From Ornithobacterium rhinotracheale DSM 15997 (GTDB taxonomy: Bacteria; Bacteroidota; Bacteroidia; Flavobacteriales; Weeksellaceae): 64,000 nucleotides of DNA. Numbering within the stretch: position 1 is the stretch's first letter; the number at the start of each line of letters is the position of its first letter. The notes under the pieces were generated by a model. The model ran no database searches and had not been told where the DNA came from. It worked only from the letters and a program-made list of their open reading frames with translations. The position numbers and the translations under genes were made by a program. This document shows, in pieces, positions 25,991-34,777 of the stretch. The stretch lies in NCBI RefSeq assembly GCF_000265465.1, contig NC_018016.1, positions 308,501 to 372,500 on the forward strand. The letters run 5' to 3'.

Positions 25991-27175
25991 TTAATCTGTT
26001 TTTAAAATTTCATCGCAAAGCAGACTTCCGTAAATCATCATGCGCGGAATGTGAAATGGCCCTTTGAACAAATTTCCTTTGGCGGGCTGTGCTACGCTAC
26101 CATCTCGGTGCAAATAGCCATACCATTCGCCATGTTTTTCATCTGGAAAATGCTTGTATGTCCACTCGGAAATTAATTGATGTTTTTCTAAATATTTTTT
26201 GTCTTTGGTGGCTAAATAAGCGTAAAGATTTGCGATAATTGCCTCGGTTTGAGGCCACCAGAATTTCATATCTTGGGCATAATCTTGACATGGCAAATTC
26301 TTGCAATCTCTAAAATTAATGATTCCGCCATATTCTTTGTCCCAGCCCCAGTCCCAACTCCAGTCGAGAATTTTTAATCCTAAATCAGTCAGTTTTTTAT
26401 CCCAATTTCGGTTTTTGGCTTCTTCGAGAATAAACCAAGCTGTTTCGATACAATGCCCTGGATTGATTAATCTTCCCGCATTGGTATCAATAAATTCGCC
26501 GTTTTCGCCCACTACCTCGAGCAAAGCCTTAAATTCTGGTTTTAAGAAATCTCGCTCCAAAATTTCGATAGAATCATCAATTTGCTGATTCAGTGCATCA
26601 TCTTGAATCGCTAAACGAATACGAGATGCGGTATTAATGAGAATCATGATAATTGAGTGCCCTTTCATAGGCAAAGTATCGGTGTATTTAGGCTCGAGAA
26701 TGCCAGGCGTGGTCAAGAATCTTTGCATTTCCTTAAACAAATGCAAAGCTTTTTCCGCATACTTTTTTTCGCCCGAAGCTATGGCGTATTCTGCAAAAGC
26801 GATTGCTGCAAATGATTCTGAGAATACATAACGGCGTTTTCTGAGCGGTCGCCCGTCCTCGGTTACTTCAAAAAACATTCTGCCATCGGTGTCAAAACAA
26901 TGGTTTTCTAAAAATTCTACGCAAGTTTTTGAAGCGGCTAAATATTCAGGATTTGGCTCAATCTGGTTGTATGCCATCGCTGCGATAAATCCAAAACGCC
27001 CTTGAAACCAAACGGATTTTGTAGTATCCATCAAACTCCCATCTTGGTTAAGGCAAGTGTACAAGCCTCCGTGTTTGCGATCGATTCCGTTCTTTAACCA
27101 AAAGGGTAATATATCTTGTGTAAGTTGCTCTCTATAAGATTTTTGCCAATCCTTCAAATATTGTTTTACATTCAT
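25991..27175 (-). CDS. N-acylglucosamine 2-epimerase (AGE/RnBP type)
   Basis: 394 residues forming an alpha6/alpha6 barrel. Family landmarks: HSIIMILINTASRIRLA, NPGHCIETAWFILEEA with catalytic His, KFWWPQTEAIIANLYAY, and HGEWYGYLHRDG. It interconverts N-acetylmannosamine and N-acetylglucosamine in the cytoplasm, the step after sialate lyase in the Bacteroides-type NanLET route. First gene of the operon, 15 bp before the mutarotase-symporter gene. No lyase (NanA/NanL) or kinase is seen in the window, so the pathway must be completed elsewhere. A cellobiose 2-epimerase is a less likely alternative given the neighbours. Confidence 0.85.
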   Translation of the reverse strand: MNVKQYLKDWQKSYREQLTQDILPFWLKNGIDRKHGGLYTCLNQDGSLMDTTKSVWFQGRFGFIAAMAYNQIEPNPEYLAASKTCVEFLENHCFDTDGRMFFEVTEDGRPLRKRRYVFSESFAAIAFAEYAIASGEKKYAEKALHLFKEMQRFLTTPGILEPKYTDTLPMKGHSIIMILINTASRIRLAIQDDALNQQIDDSIEILERDFLKPEFKALLEVVGENGEFIDTNAGRLINPGHCIETAWFILEEAKNRNWDKKLTDLGLKILDWSWDWGWDKEYGGIINFRDCKNLPCQDYAQDMKFWWPQTEAIIANLYAYLATKDKKYLEKHQLISEWTYKHFPDEKHGEWYGYLHRDGSVAQPAKGNLFKGPFHIPRMMIYGSLLCDEILKTD

Positions 27176-27249
27176 TTCTTAAAAAATTAATTGCGTAAAG
27201 ATACATTTTTTTAATTTTTTATGAAATGATAAAATTCTTGTTTTTAAAT

Positions 27250-28104
27250 CTATTTTTTAATTTTTTCGCCACATACTTTGCAATATCTTGCATCTTTATC
27301 ATTATCATGATTTCCGCAACGATCACAGATCAATACAAATGAACGGTATTTATAACGATTGATTTCCGAGGTTACAATTCCCGTAGGAACTGCAATGATG
27401 CTATACCCGCAGAGCATCAAAACTACTGATAGGAATTGCCCCATCGGGGTAACTGGCGAAATGTCTCCATACCCCACCGTGGTAATGGTTACCACTGCCC
27501 AATAAATGCAGGTAGGGATATCGACAAAACCATTTTCTCCGCCTTCGATTACATACATCAATGCGCCCACAATTACGACTAGAATGACTATAAAAATCAT
27601 AAAAATATAGATTTTTCTTGAATTTTTCTTGAGTGCATCCATAATGAAGGCTCCATCATACATGTAATCCATTAGATTGAAAATCCTAAAGACTCGCAAG
27701 ATTCTGAGCAATCGGATAATCATAAAGAATTTGGTCATCGGGAAAATTAAGCTCAAGAAAAATGGTACAATCGAAACAAAATCTATGATTCCCATAAAGC
27801 TAAAAATATAGCTTAACTTATTACGAACCACCCAAATACGCATAATATATTCTATACTGAAGAGGATAGAGATTATCCACTCTACGGTGAAAAATAATTC
27901 ATGGTATTTATCGTTTAGGCTATTGATGCTTTCTAAAACTACGGTGAGCGTGCTGATGATGATTAAAATCAAAAGCGTGATGTCGAATAGCTTACCGAGT
28001 GGCGTGTCTGAATAATATATGATTCTAAAGACATCCCACTTCCAACCTCTTTCTGGGATTAAATTATGTTCTCTTAATTGTTTTCTCCTTCTTCGTATCA
28101 TCAA
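27250..28104 (-). CDS. Voltage-gated potassium channel with zinc ribbon tail
   Basis: 284 residues. Six-helix ion transport domain: helices from about 40 to 130, an arginine-bearing S4 segment RLLRILRVFRIF (131-142), and a pore with the potassium filter TTVGYGD (208-214) between the last two helices. The C-terminus (about 260-284) is a four-cysteine zinc ribbon, CDRC...CKVCG, an addition not present in classic KvAP-type channels. Inner membrane. Monocistronic; downstream is the epimerase operon on the same strand with its own spacing of 74 bp, upstream is the queH terminator. Confidence 0.92.
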   Translation of the reverse strand: MMIRRRRKQLREHNLIPERGWKWDVFRIIYYSDTPLGKLFDITLLILIIISTLTVVLESINSLNDKYHELFFTVEWIISILFSIEYIMRIWVVRNKLSYIFSFMGIIDFVSIVPFFLSLIFPMTKFFMIIRLLRILRVFRIFNLMDYMYDGAFIMDALKKNSRKIYIFMIFIVILVVIVGALMYVIEGGENGFVDIPTCIYWAVVTITTVGYGDISPVTPMGQFLSVVLMLCGYSIIAVPTGIVTSEINRYKYRSFVLICDRCGNHDNDKDARYCKVCGEKIKK

Positions 28105-28190
28105 TCAAATGGTTTTTCACAAAATAAGACAAAAATACTAAATGTACAAAGTACAATAATTTATTTAAAACTCGTTTTTTTTGTTTACGA

Positions 28191-28219
28191 AAAATGCAGA
28201 GAATCTAGTCCTCTGCATC
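28191..28219 (-). terminator. Terminator of queH
   Basis: ATGCAGAG / CTCTGCAT (28195-28202 with 28212-28219) followed on the minus strand by five T. Confidence 0.75.
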
Positions 28220-28254
28220 TTACATTTAATTAAAAAAAGTATCAAAATGATTTT

Positions 28255-28914
28255 TTAGTCGTTGTCGTCGCCGTAATATTTTTCGCCGATTTTAATTCGC
28301 TCACGACCATTCTGAAGACGCCAGTGGTTGCTATCTCTAAGCGAGTATGCACAGCCACAATATTCTTGCATGTAGAATCTTTCTCGCTTGCTGATTTCGA
28401 GCATTCGGGCAGATCCTCCTTTTTTGCGCCAGTTGTGTGTCCAGTAAGTTATGCCTTCATATTTTTCGGCAGCACGCTCTCCACAATCATTGATTTGGGC
28501 AAAATTCTTCCATCTTGAAATCCCCAGAGAGCTTGTAATGGTATCGAAACCATTCTCATACGCATACAAAGCGGTACGCTCAAATCGCATGTCAAAGCAC
28601 ATGGTGCAACGAATGCCTCGCTCTGGTTCAAACTCCATTCCACGTGCACGCTCATACCAGTTGTCTACATCATAATCTGCATCAATAATTGGAATATTAT
28701 GCTTTTCGGCATAGCGAATGTTTTCATCTTTTCTTAAATCGTATTCCTTCTTTGGGTGAATATTGGGGTTATAAAAAAAGATGGTAAAATCGATGCCAGA
28801 AGCCATGATTGCCTCCATCACTTCGCCTGAGCAAGGGGCACAACATGAGTGCAAAAGCAATTTTTTTCCGCCATTTGGCAATACCAATTTATCTCGTTTC
28901 ACGGTAGTATCCAT
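28255..28914 (-). CDS. queH: Epoxyqueuosine reductase QueH
   Basis: 219 residues of the DUF208/QueH family, the cofactor-independent alternative to QueG for the final step of tRNA queuosine synthesis in the cytoplasm. Conserved cysteines appear in [13 protein letters not shown] near the N-terminus, in [15 protein letters not shown], and in [14 protein letters not shown]; these hold the iron-sulfur cluster and redox pair. [15 protein letters not shown] is also typical. Single gene with a full-consensus promoter and its own terminator. Confidence 0.95.
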   Translation of the reverse strand: MDTTVKRDKLVLPNGGKKLLLHSCCAPCSGEVMEAIMASGIDFTIFFYNPNIHPKKEYDLRKDENIRYAEKHNIPIIDADYDVDNWYERARGMEFEPERGIRCTMCFDMRFERTALYAYENGFDTITSSLGISRWKNFAQINDCGERAAEKYEGITYWTHNWRKKGGSARMLEISKRERFYMQEYCGCAYSLRDSNHWRLQNGRERIKIGEKYYGDDND

Positions 28915-28938
28915 ACAATTTATTTAAAGCTTGGGTGC

Positions 28939-28969
28939 CAAAGATACTACATTTAGATAGATTAACAAA
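28939..28969 (-). promoter_or_regulatory. Promoter of queH
   Basis: On the minus strand TTTG (28969-28966), 19 bp, TATCTTTG (28946-28939): a full match to the Bacteroidota consensus with ideal spacing, 25 bp before the start codon. Confidence 0.78.
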
Positions 28970-28986
28970 TTAGATTTTCTTTGCTT

Positions 28987-29907
28987 TTAATTATACCCAA
29001 AAAAAGAAAACAGCCTGAATGTATGCAAATTAATCTGGCATCCTAGCTTTATACCTAAGCTATGATTATACTCAAACTTGTTTAAATAACCTGTATTGTA
29101 AAATGTGGGGTCGTATTCCAGACCTAGATAAATTATTTCTGAAATTCTAAATTTAATAGGAATACTCAATCCAAAGGAAGTGTACTCAATCTTCGAGTTG
29201 CGTTTATTATCATAAAACTCATCTCGTCCTCTAAAGGTAACATTCATTCCATAGCCTACATCAAATCGATTAAATCTGTGATTATTAGTCAGCTTCAGAA
29301 CATCGGTATATGCATTCCCATAATGGGAAAAAAGAATATATCTTGGTAATTGTAGATGACTTTCGTAAATAAGATTTATATATTGATTAGGGGAATGATA
29401 ATACCCTACTCCCAATCCGTATGCAAGCCTGAAATTATCGCCATCACCGTTTTCTATTTCTTTGTAAAAATTGGTGTACAATGGGCTATCAAAATTCAAG
29501 AAAACCTCATTTTTATGATTCCCTACTCCAAATTTTTTATAAGTAGAGCTTTTCTCATGAGTGTCTATAAAAATAGAAGCTGGATAGGAATATTGCTTAT
29601 CATTTTTTAAATCAACTAGCAATCCTAGTCCTAAATTATAAAAGTTATTGACCAATGTCAAAGAATGAGTACTTGGCACCAAGTACTCATTCTCAACACT
29701 GTCTGTTATTATCTCAAACTTCAAATCTTTTTCACTTCTTTTGGCTAAAATTTCAAATCTATTATTTTCACTTTCAATTGTGTCTTGATTGTAAATCATC
29801 TTGGCAGGTTCGTTTACATATATGGTAACTCCCTTATTTTTACCATTGAACAAAGACGCACAAGAACTTAAACTCAAAACAAGTAGACAAAAACTTATAT
29901 ACTTCAT
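28987..29907 (-). CDS. Outer membrane-associated lipoprotein, unknown family
   Basis: 306 residues from MKYISFCLLVLSLSSCASLFNG (an ATG two codons upstream is possible). Lipobox LSSC with Cys near 16. The first part (FNGKNKGVTIYVNEPAKMIYNQDTIES) resembles the short beta domains of PEGA-like or TssQ-like lipoproteins; the second half, rich in aromatic alternating residues (SIPIKFRISEIIYLGLEYDPTFYNT...), looks like a small beta-barrel ending in an aromatic-residue strand. AT-rich. No function can be given. Its 5' side faces a small membrane protein gene 41 bp away. Confidence 0.6.
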   Translation of the reverse strand: MKYISFCLLVLSLSSCASLFNGKNKGVTIYVNEPAKMIYNQDTIESENNRFEILAKRSEKDLKFEIITDSVENEYLVPSTHSLTLVNNFYNLGLGLLVDLKNDKQYSYPASIFIDTHEKSSTYKKFGVGNHKNEVFLNFDSPLYTNFYKEIENGDGDNFRLAYGLGVGYYHSPNQYINLIYESHLQLPRYILFSHYGNAYTDVLKLTNNHRFNRFDVGYGMNVTFRGRDEFYDNKRNSKIEYTSFGLSIPIKFRISEIIYLGLEYDPTFYNTGYLNKFEYNHSLGIKLGCQINLHTFRLFSFFGYN

Positions 29908-29948
29908 AATCAAAAAAATTAAGTTTAGAGATAATTATTTTTTACAAA

Positions 29949-30410
29949 TTAAACGCCCTCTTCTTCTTTGGGCTTTACAAACCAAGGTCTTGCCGATGGA
30001 GTAAACAGCAAGATAAGTGCAATTATCTGCAATAAGCATGAAATTGCATAGAAAAATAATAAAACTTTATCTATTCGCATCAAAATAGGCAATACAGAAA
30101 AAATAATAACAAATATTCCCAAAACACCTAATACCAAAATAACTATTCTTGCCCAATTTTTCCCCTTATACACCATATAGAGTAAAAATATATTCAATAA
30201 AAAACCTATGTATCCTCCAATTTTTCCGCCCTCTGTTGCGGCAGAATTTTGAGGAACGCCTTGTGCATACTGCTGTTGAATTTCTGCAACATATGCATCT
30301 AGACTTTTACTAAGAAACTGATGTGAAATAATCCCTAAGACGATAGATATCCCAAAAAGGATCAACGAAGTTTTCACATTCTGTGGCATTTTTGCGGTAA
30401 GATTTCCCAT
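29949..30410 (-). CDS. Four-helix inner membrane protein, unknown
   Basis: 153 residues with four hydrophobic segments: SLILFGISIVLGIISHQFL, IGGYIGFLLNIFLLYMVY, WARIVILVLGVLGIFVIIFSVL and VLLFFYAISCLLQIIALILLF. The loop after helix 1 is polar with repeated Gln. It resembles small DoxX-like or DUF-type membrane proteins, but no motif allows a name. May be cotranscribed with the lipoprotein gene downstream. Confidence 0.65.
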   Translation of the reverse strand: MGNLTAKMPQNVKTSLILFGISIVLGIISHQFLSKSLDAYVAEIQQQYAQGVPQNSAATEGGKIGGYIGFLLNIFLLYMVYKGKNWARIVILVLGVLGIFVIIFSVLPILMRIDKVLLFFYAISCLLQIIALILLFTPSARPWFVKPKEEEGV

Positions 30411-30540
30411 AGTAAATAATTTTTTGATTAAACTAAATTGTTCTCATTTTTTTAAATAAATATTTAAAACTTTTAGTGAAGGTACAAATTAATTTAATAT
30501 GAAAATGATTTAATTAAAATTTTAACAGCATTATTTTTAA

Positions 30541-30576
30541 ACAAAAAAATCGCAGATAGCAATATACCTGCGATTT
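30541..30576 (-). terminator. Terminator of poxB
   Basis: AAATCGCAG / CTGCGATTT stem with a 12-base loop and a T run on the minus strand, 22 bp after the poxB stop. Confidence 0.85.
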
Positions 30577-30598
30577 CATTTTTTAACTTATTTAAAAC

Positions 30599-32341
30599 TT
30601 AAAACAATTCAGTTAAGTGCTTGATATTGCTACTAATGGATTGTTCTATATCTCCAAATTTGCCTTCGGCAAGTTTTTTAAACATCGAAGTGGTAAATCC
30701 TTTCATCTGCTGCAATGTGATGTGTGGTGGCATTGCCAGCGAGTTTGGATTGGTGTAAATGTTTACCAATGCAGGACCATCATGCTCAAATGCTTCTTTA
30801 ATGGCTGATTCCACTTCGCTTGTTTTGTGAACAGCAATTCCTTTCATGCCCATTAATTCCCCGATTTTATCGAATTCTGGATTCACCATATCGGTTTGCC
30901 AGTCTACATAACCTGCTACTTGCATTTCGAGTTTCACCATTCCCAAACTTCTGTTATTGAAAACGATAATTTTTATCGGCAATTTGTATTGCATTATGGT
31001 TGCCAAATCGCCTAAAAGCATAGATATTCCCCCATCACCACACATGGCAACCACTTGGCGATGTGGTGCTGCTCCTGCCGCCCCAATTGACATAGGCATT
31101 GCATTTGCCATAGAACCATGATTGAAGGAACCTGTTAAATATCTTCCTCTTTTACCTTTGATAAATCTAGCAGCCCAAACAGATGTCATTCCCGTATCTA
31201 CGGTGAAAATCGCATCATCTTCGGCTAATTCATTGATGACATGTGCCACATATTCTGGTTGAATTTCGTCGGTTTTGGTAGAATCTTCTTTTACAAATCT
31301 TTCCAAAGCATCTTCGGACTCCTTGTACTCTTTTTGCATTTTTTTCAAGAACTCATCGCTGTCATTGCCTTTTAATTTTGGCAACAAGGCATTGATGGTA
31401 TCTTTGATATCTCCTGCCAATCCAATGTCTACTTTAGCACGGCGACCAATTCTGCTTGGTTTTTCATCAATTTGAACGATTTTGATTTTCTGTGGCAAAA
31501 ATTCTGCATAAGGGAAATCGGTTCCGAGCATAACTAAAACATCGGCATCGTTACAAGTTAAATACCCAGAACGGTGCCCTAGCAATCCATTCAACCCCGT
31601 AGCATAAGGATTATCCACTCGGTCAAAGAAAATTTTACCTCTAAACGAGTAAGCCATTGGTGCTTTTAGCTTTTCGGCTAGTGCCATGACTTCTGGCACT
31701 GCATGGCGACAACCATGCCCGCAATAAAGAGAGATTTTCTTGTTTTGGTTTAAAAGTTCTGCCAAAGTGTCCAATTGCGCATCGCTAGGGAGATAAACGC
31801 TTTCTGTTTTATAATTTTTCTGAGAAGTAATGATGTCATTTGCCTCTGCAGCAGCTACATCCCCTGGCAACCCAACTACGGCAACGCCCTTTTGCTCGAT
31901 GGCTGCCTGAATAGCGTGTTGCATCATATGCGGGAATTGCGTAGGCGTATTAGCCACATACACATATTTGCTACAATCTTGGAACAAATAAAATGGATTG
32001 GTTTCTTGGAAATATTCTTGTCCAAATTTATTGGACGGGCAAGTACTTGCAATTGCAATTACAGGGTTTCCTGCACGGTTGGCATCATACAATCCATTGA
32101 TTAAATGCACATGCCCAGGTCCCGAACTTCCCATACAGCACCCAATCCCGTTGAGCTCGGCATCCATCGAAGCGGCATAAGCTCCCGCTTCCTCGTGGCG
32201 CACATGCACCCACTCTAGTCTGCCATCGTTTCTGATGGCATCGTTTACGGGATTTAAACTATCTCCCGTGATTCCGTAAACTCTTTTTACGCCTGCTTCC
32301 ACAAGCATTTCTACTAATTGATCTGCTACTCTTTTAGCCAT
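30599..32341 (-). CDS. poxB: Pyruvate dehydrogenase (quinone)/pyruvate oxidase
   Basis: 580 residues, close to the 572 of E. coli PoxB. Thiamine diphosphate enzyme that decarboxylates pyruvate to acetate and CO2, passing electrons through FAD to membrane quinone. N-terminal Pyr domain with catalytic Glu in WVHVRHEEAGAYAA, central FAD domain (about 190-330), C-terminal PP domain with the ThDP motif MCGDGGISMLLGDLATIMQYKLPIKIIVFNN. Peripheral inner membrane location is expected. Single gene; no obvious partner nearby. Confidence 0.92.
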   Translation of the reverse strand: MAKRVADQLVEMLVEAGVKRVYGITGDSLNPVNDAIRNDGRLEWVHVRHEEAGAYAASMDAELNGIGCCMGSSGPGHVHLINGLYDANRAGNPVIAIASTCPSNKFGQEYFQETNPFYLFQDCSKYVYVANTPTQFPHMMQHAIQAAIEQKGVAVVGLPGDVAAAEANDIITSQKNYKTESVYLPSDAQLDTLAELLNQNKKISLYCGHGCRHAVPEVMALAEKLKAPMAYSFRGKIFFDRVDNPYATGLNGLLGHRSGYLTCNDADVLVMLGTDFPYAEFLPQKIKIVQIDEKPSRIGRRAKVDIGLAGDIKDTINALLPKLKGNDSDEFLKKMQKEYKESEDALERFVKEDSTKTDEIQPEYVAHVINELAEDDAIFTVDTGMTSVWAARFIKGKRGRYLTGSFNHGSMANAMPMSIGAAGAAPHRQVVAMCGDGGISMLLGDLATIMQYKLPIKIIVFNNRSLGMVKLEMQVAGYVDWQTDMVNPEFDKIGELMGMKGIAVHKTSEVESAIKEAFEHDGPALVNIYTNPNSLAMPPHITLQQMKGFTTSMFKKLAEGKFGDIEQSISSNIKHLTELF

Positions 32342-32484
32342 AATTTTATTGTTTAAGATTTTCTTACTGAAAATCGCTCAAAAATTAAGCCAGAGTATTG
32401 CAATAGCCTTGGAATTTCTTAGAAATCTTTTAACAGATTAGTTTCTCTACTTTGCTTAATTATAAATAATTAAAATTTGATTTT

Positions 32485-34614
32485 TTAATCCACATGCTCC
32501 ACCTTCAATAAGTCTAAACTTTCGTGAAAAAGCTCTTTGGAAATTCTCGCTACATTGTAGATAAAGATGTAGTTTTTGTGCGTAGTTGTGTTTTTAAGCA
32601 TTTGCAACTCATCTACCAATTTATCGCATTCGGCGAGCTCTTGTGTGTAGTCCTCTTCTGGATTTTCCCATAGGCTTAAAATCTGATCAAGCGTTTCGGA
32701 CACGCGAATGCAATATTGCAACTCATCAGCCGACACAAAATCTTTTGCCTTATGCACGCCAAATGCCGAAATATACGACAACAAAGTATGATTAAAATAA
32801 GTTAAATTACGAGCCGTTGCAATCATTTTTCGTTTGCTTTTAGGCTCCAATTTCATTCCTTTCCAAGCATTGGTAAGTGTAATATCTGCTCGGTGCGCAC
32901 TTCGCTGATTGTGCAAATAAGTCGTATTTCCTACGCCTATGTCATAAATAGATTCAAAATAGCGTTTGTTTTTAAGCAATGCATTTTTCAGAATGGCGTT
33001 GAGCTGCTTGTATTGCCAATCTGGCCAAAGGAATCTCACGGCACAATAAGCCAATAATGCTCCAATGAGCGTATCGATTAAGCGTGGTGCCATGACAAGC
33101 AATCCTTTGTTGGACTGAATGTTGAACGCCTCCAACACAAAAATCGTAATAAAAATTACCGCAATGGTGTAATTTTTCTTTAAATAATAATTAAATGAAT
33201 AAATCGAAATCAACAACACAATGACTTGCCCCGCGGCAGTAGGGATTAAATTCGCAATCAACACTCCCGCAATCACGCCCAAGAAAGTCCCGAGCACACG
33301 GTACAAAATTCGCTGACGAGTGGCATTGTATGTCTGCTGACAAACGATGAGCGAGGTGAGCAAAATCCAAGCACCTTTATCAATATTAAATAAATACATT
33401 ATGGCATAGCCCACTACAAAACAAAGGCTGATGCGCACTGCAAATCTAAAACGGGAATTGCTAGGATTTAGCAATTGCGAAATACTTGGCTTTTCGGTTG
33501 AGATTTTTTGGTTCACCGCGCGTTGCTGTTCCTCGATTGGTAGCTCGTCGATGTGTTTTAAAATATAATTAATCTCGTTTAAGTTTTTAAACAAAAGACG
33601 CAACGCCTTATTTTCTGAATCCTTAGAATAATGCGCCATTAAATCTCGCATGGCACTTGCCGTCCAGTCCAGACTTATCGGGTGCTGATACACTGAATTA
33701 GACAACAAACTTTGTGCGTACAAATGTAGCGCATTGGCAATCTCTTTCATCATCTGCCCCAGCCCTTGAATCAGCTCTTTGTTCGGTGCTTCTTTAGATA
33801 AAACATCATACTGGTCGTGGCTCGAAGTCGCACGCTCGTGCAACATTTGGAGCATATACCATTTTTGATAAAAAACATCGATTCGGTGCATAGATTCTGC
33901 CGAAGACTCATTGGTAAAGCTGTATAAATCTTTTTTGATTTGCTCAATTTGCTGAAAAACCTCAATGTTTAATAAAGCCAATTCGTTACGAATTTTCTCT
34001 TGATCTTCAGGCAGGCTCGGGAATAATTTAGATTTATTATTAAAATATTCAGCGAGTTTTTCATATCCAAATGCTACTTGCTCTTGGAGGATTCTCCAAG
34101 GTTTTTGATATAATAAAAACAATGAAACTGCACTATAAAACGCACCTCCTAAAAAGAAAAATACGGGCTGATAATAAAATGGCTTATGCGCTCCCGTACC
34201 GAGCATGGTATAAGTAATAATGAGCAACCCACCAAAGGTAACTCCCTGAAAGCGTGCATCTCTCCCCCCTAGCAAAGTAAGCCAAAAAGTAGTAATACCA
34301 ATTCCTATGATGAAGAGCCATGGAATATCAATCGTGAGCTCTACAAAAAGGCTGAGTATTGGCAATAAAATAATAGATGATAAAAGTGATTTTAATCTCC
34401 CACGCGGGTGCACATCGGTCTCGGCGAGCGATGTTGCCACAATCCCGAGTGCTAAAGTGGTGGCGATAAATGCATCTCCAAAAATCTTAACAGGCACGAG
34501 CAAAACAGCGATACACAATGTAACTTTGAGCGCCCATAATTTATTTGGAACTTTGATGAAATTTTCGATCCAATAGCGGTTGAATTGGTTTTTGAGAGAT
34601 TCAATATAGCTCAT
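32485..34614 (-). CDS. FUSC family (YccS/YhfK-like) inner membrane protein
   Basis: 709 residues from MSYIESLKNQFNRYWIENF. An ATG seven codons upstream overlaps a TAATTTTG -7 box (34640-34633), so the inner ATG is chosen. Two sets of about five to six hydrophobic helices (about 30-190 and 395-530) alternate with cytoplasmic segments, the arrangement of YccS-type FUSC proteins. Family members are putative aromatic acid or envelope-stress transporters; the substrate here is unknown. It lies alone between poxB and the YfhO gene. Confidence 0.85.
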   Translation of the reverse strand: MSYIESLKNQFNRYWIENFIKVPNKLWALKVTLCIAVLLVPVKIFGDAFIATTLALGIVATSLAETDVHPRGRLKSLLSSIILLPILSLFVELTIDIPWLFIIGIGITTFWLTLLGGRDARFQGVTFGGLLIITYTMLGTGAHKPFYYQPVFFFLGGAFYSAVSLFLLYQKPWRILQEQVAFGYEKLAEYFNNKSKLFPSLPEDQEKIRNELALLNIEVFQQIEQIKKDLYSFTNESSAESMHRIDVFYQKWYMLQMLHERATSSHDQYDVLSKEAPNKELIQGLGQMMKEIANALHLYAQSLLSNSVYQHPISLDWTASAMRDLMAHYSKDSENKALRLLFKNLNEINYILKHIDELPIEEQQRAVNQKISTEKPSISQLLNPSNSRFRFAVRISLCFVVGYAIMYLFNIDKGAWILLTSLIVCQQTYNATRQRILYRVLGTFLGVIAGVLIANLIPTAAGQVIVLLISIYSFNYYLKKNYTIAVIFITIFVLEAFNIQSNKGLLVMAPRLIDTLIGALLAYCAVRFLWPDWQYKQLNAILKNALLKNKRYFESIYDIGVGNTTYLHNQRSAHRADITLTNAWKGMKLEPKSKRKMIATARNLTYFNHTLLSYISAFGVHKAKDFVSADELQYCIRVSETLDQILSLWENPEEDYTQELAECDKLVDELQMLKNTTTHKNYIFIYNVARISKELFHESLDLLKVEHVD

Positions 34615-34720
34615 AGCATCATTATTTGTGGGCAAAATTACGCATAATCCTCAATATGCGCTAAAAGATTACCGAAATGTTTTTGGGTTTTCTGATTTAT
34701 TTCAATTCGGCAAAAATCTA

Positions 34721-34759
34721 TAAAAAAAGGATTTTTGCCCCTTTGAACAAAAATCCTTT
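34721..34759 (-). terminator. Terminator of the DUF4834-YfhO unit
   Basis: AAAGGATTTTTG / CAAAAATCCTTT stem, followed on the minus strand by seven T. Confidence 0.85.
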
Positions 34760-34777
34760 AAATTCCTTTTTTTAGGT

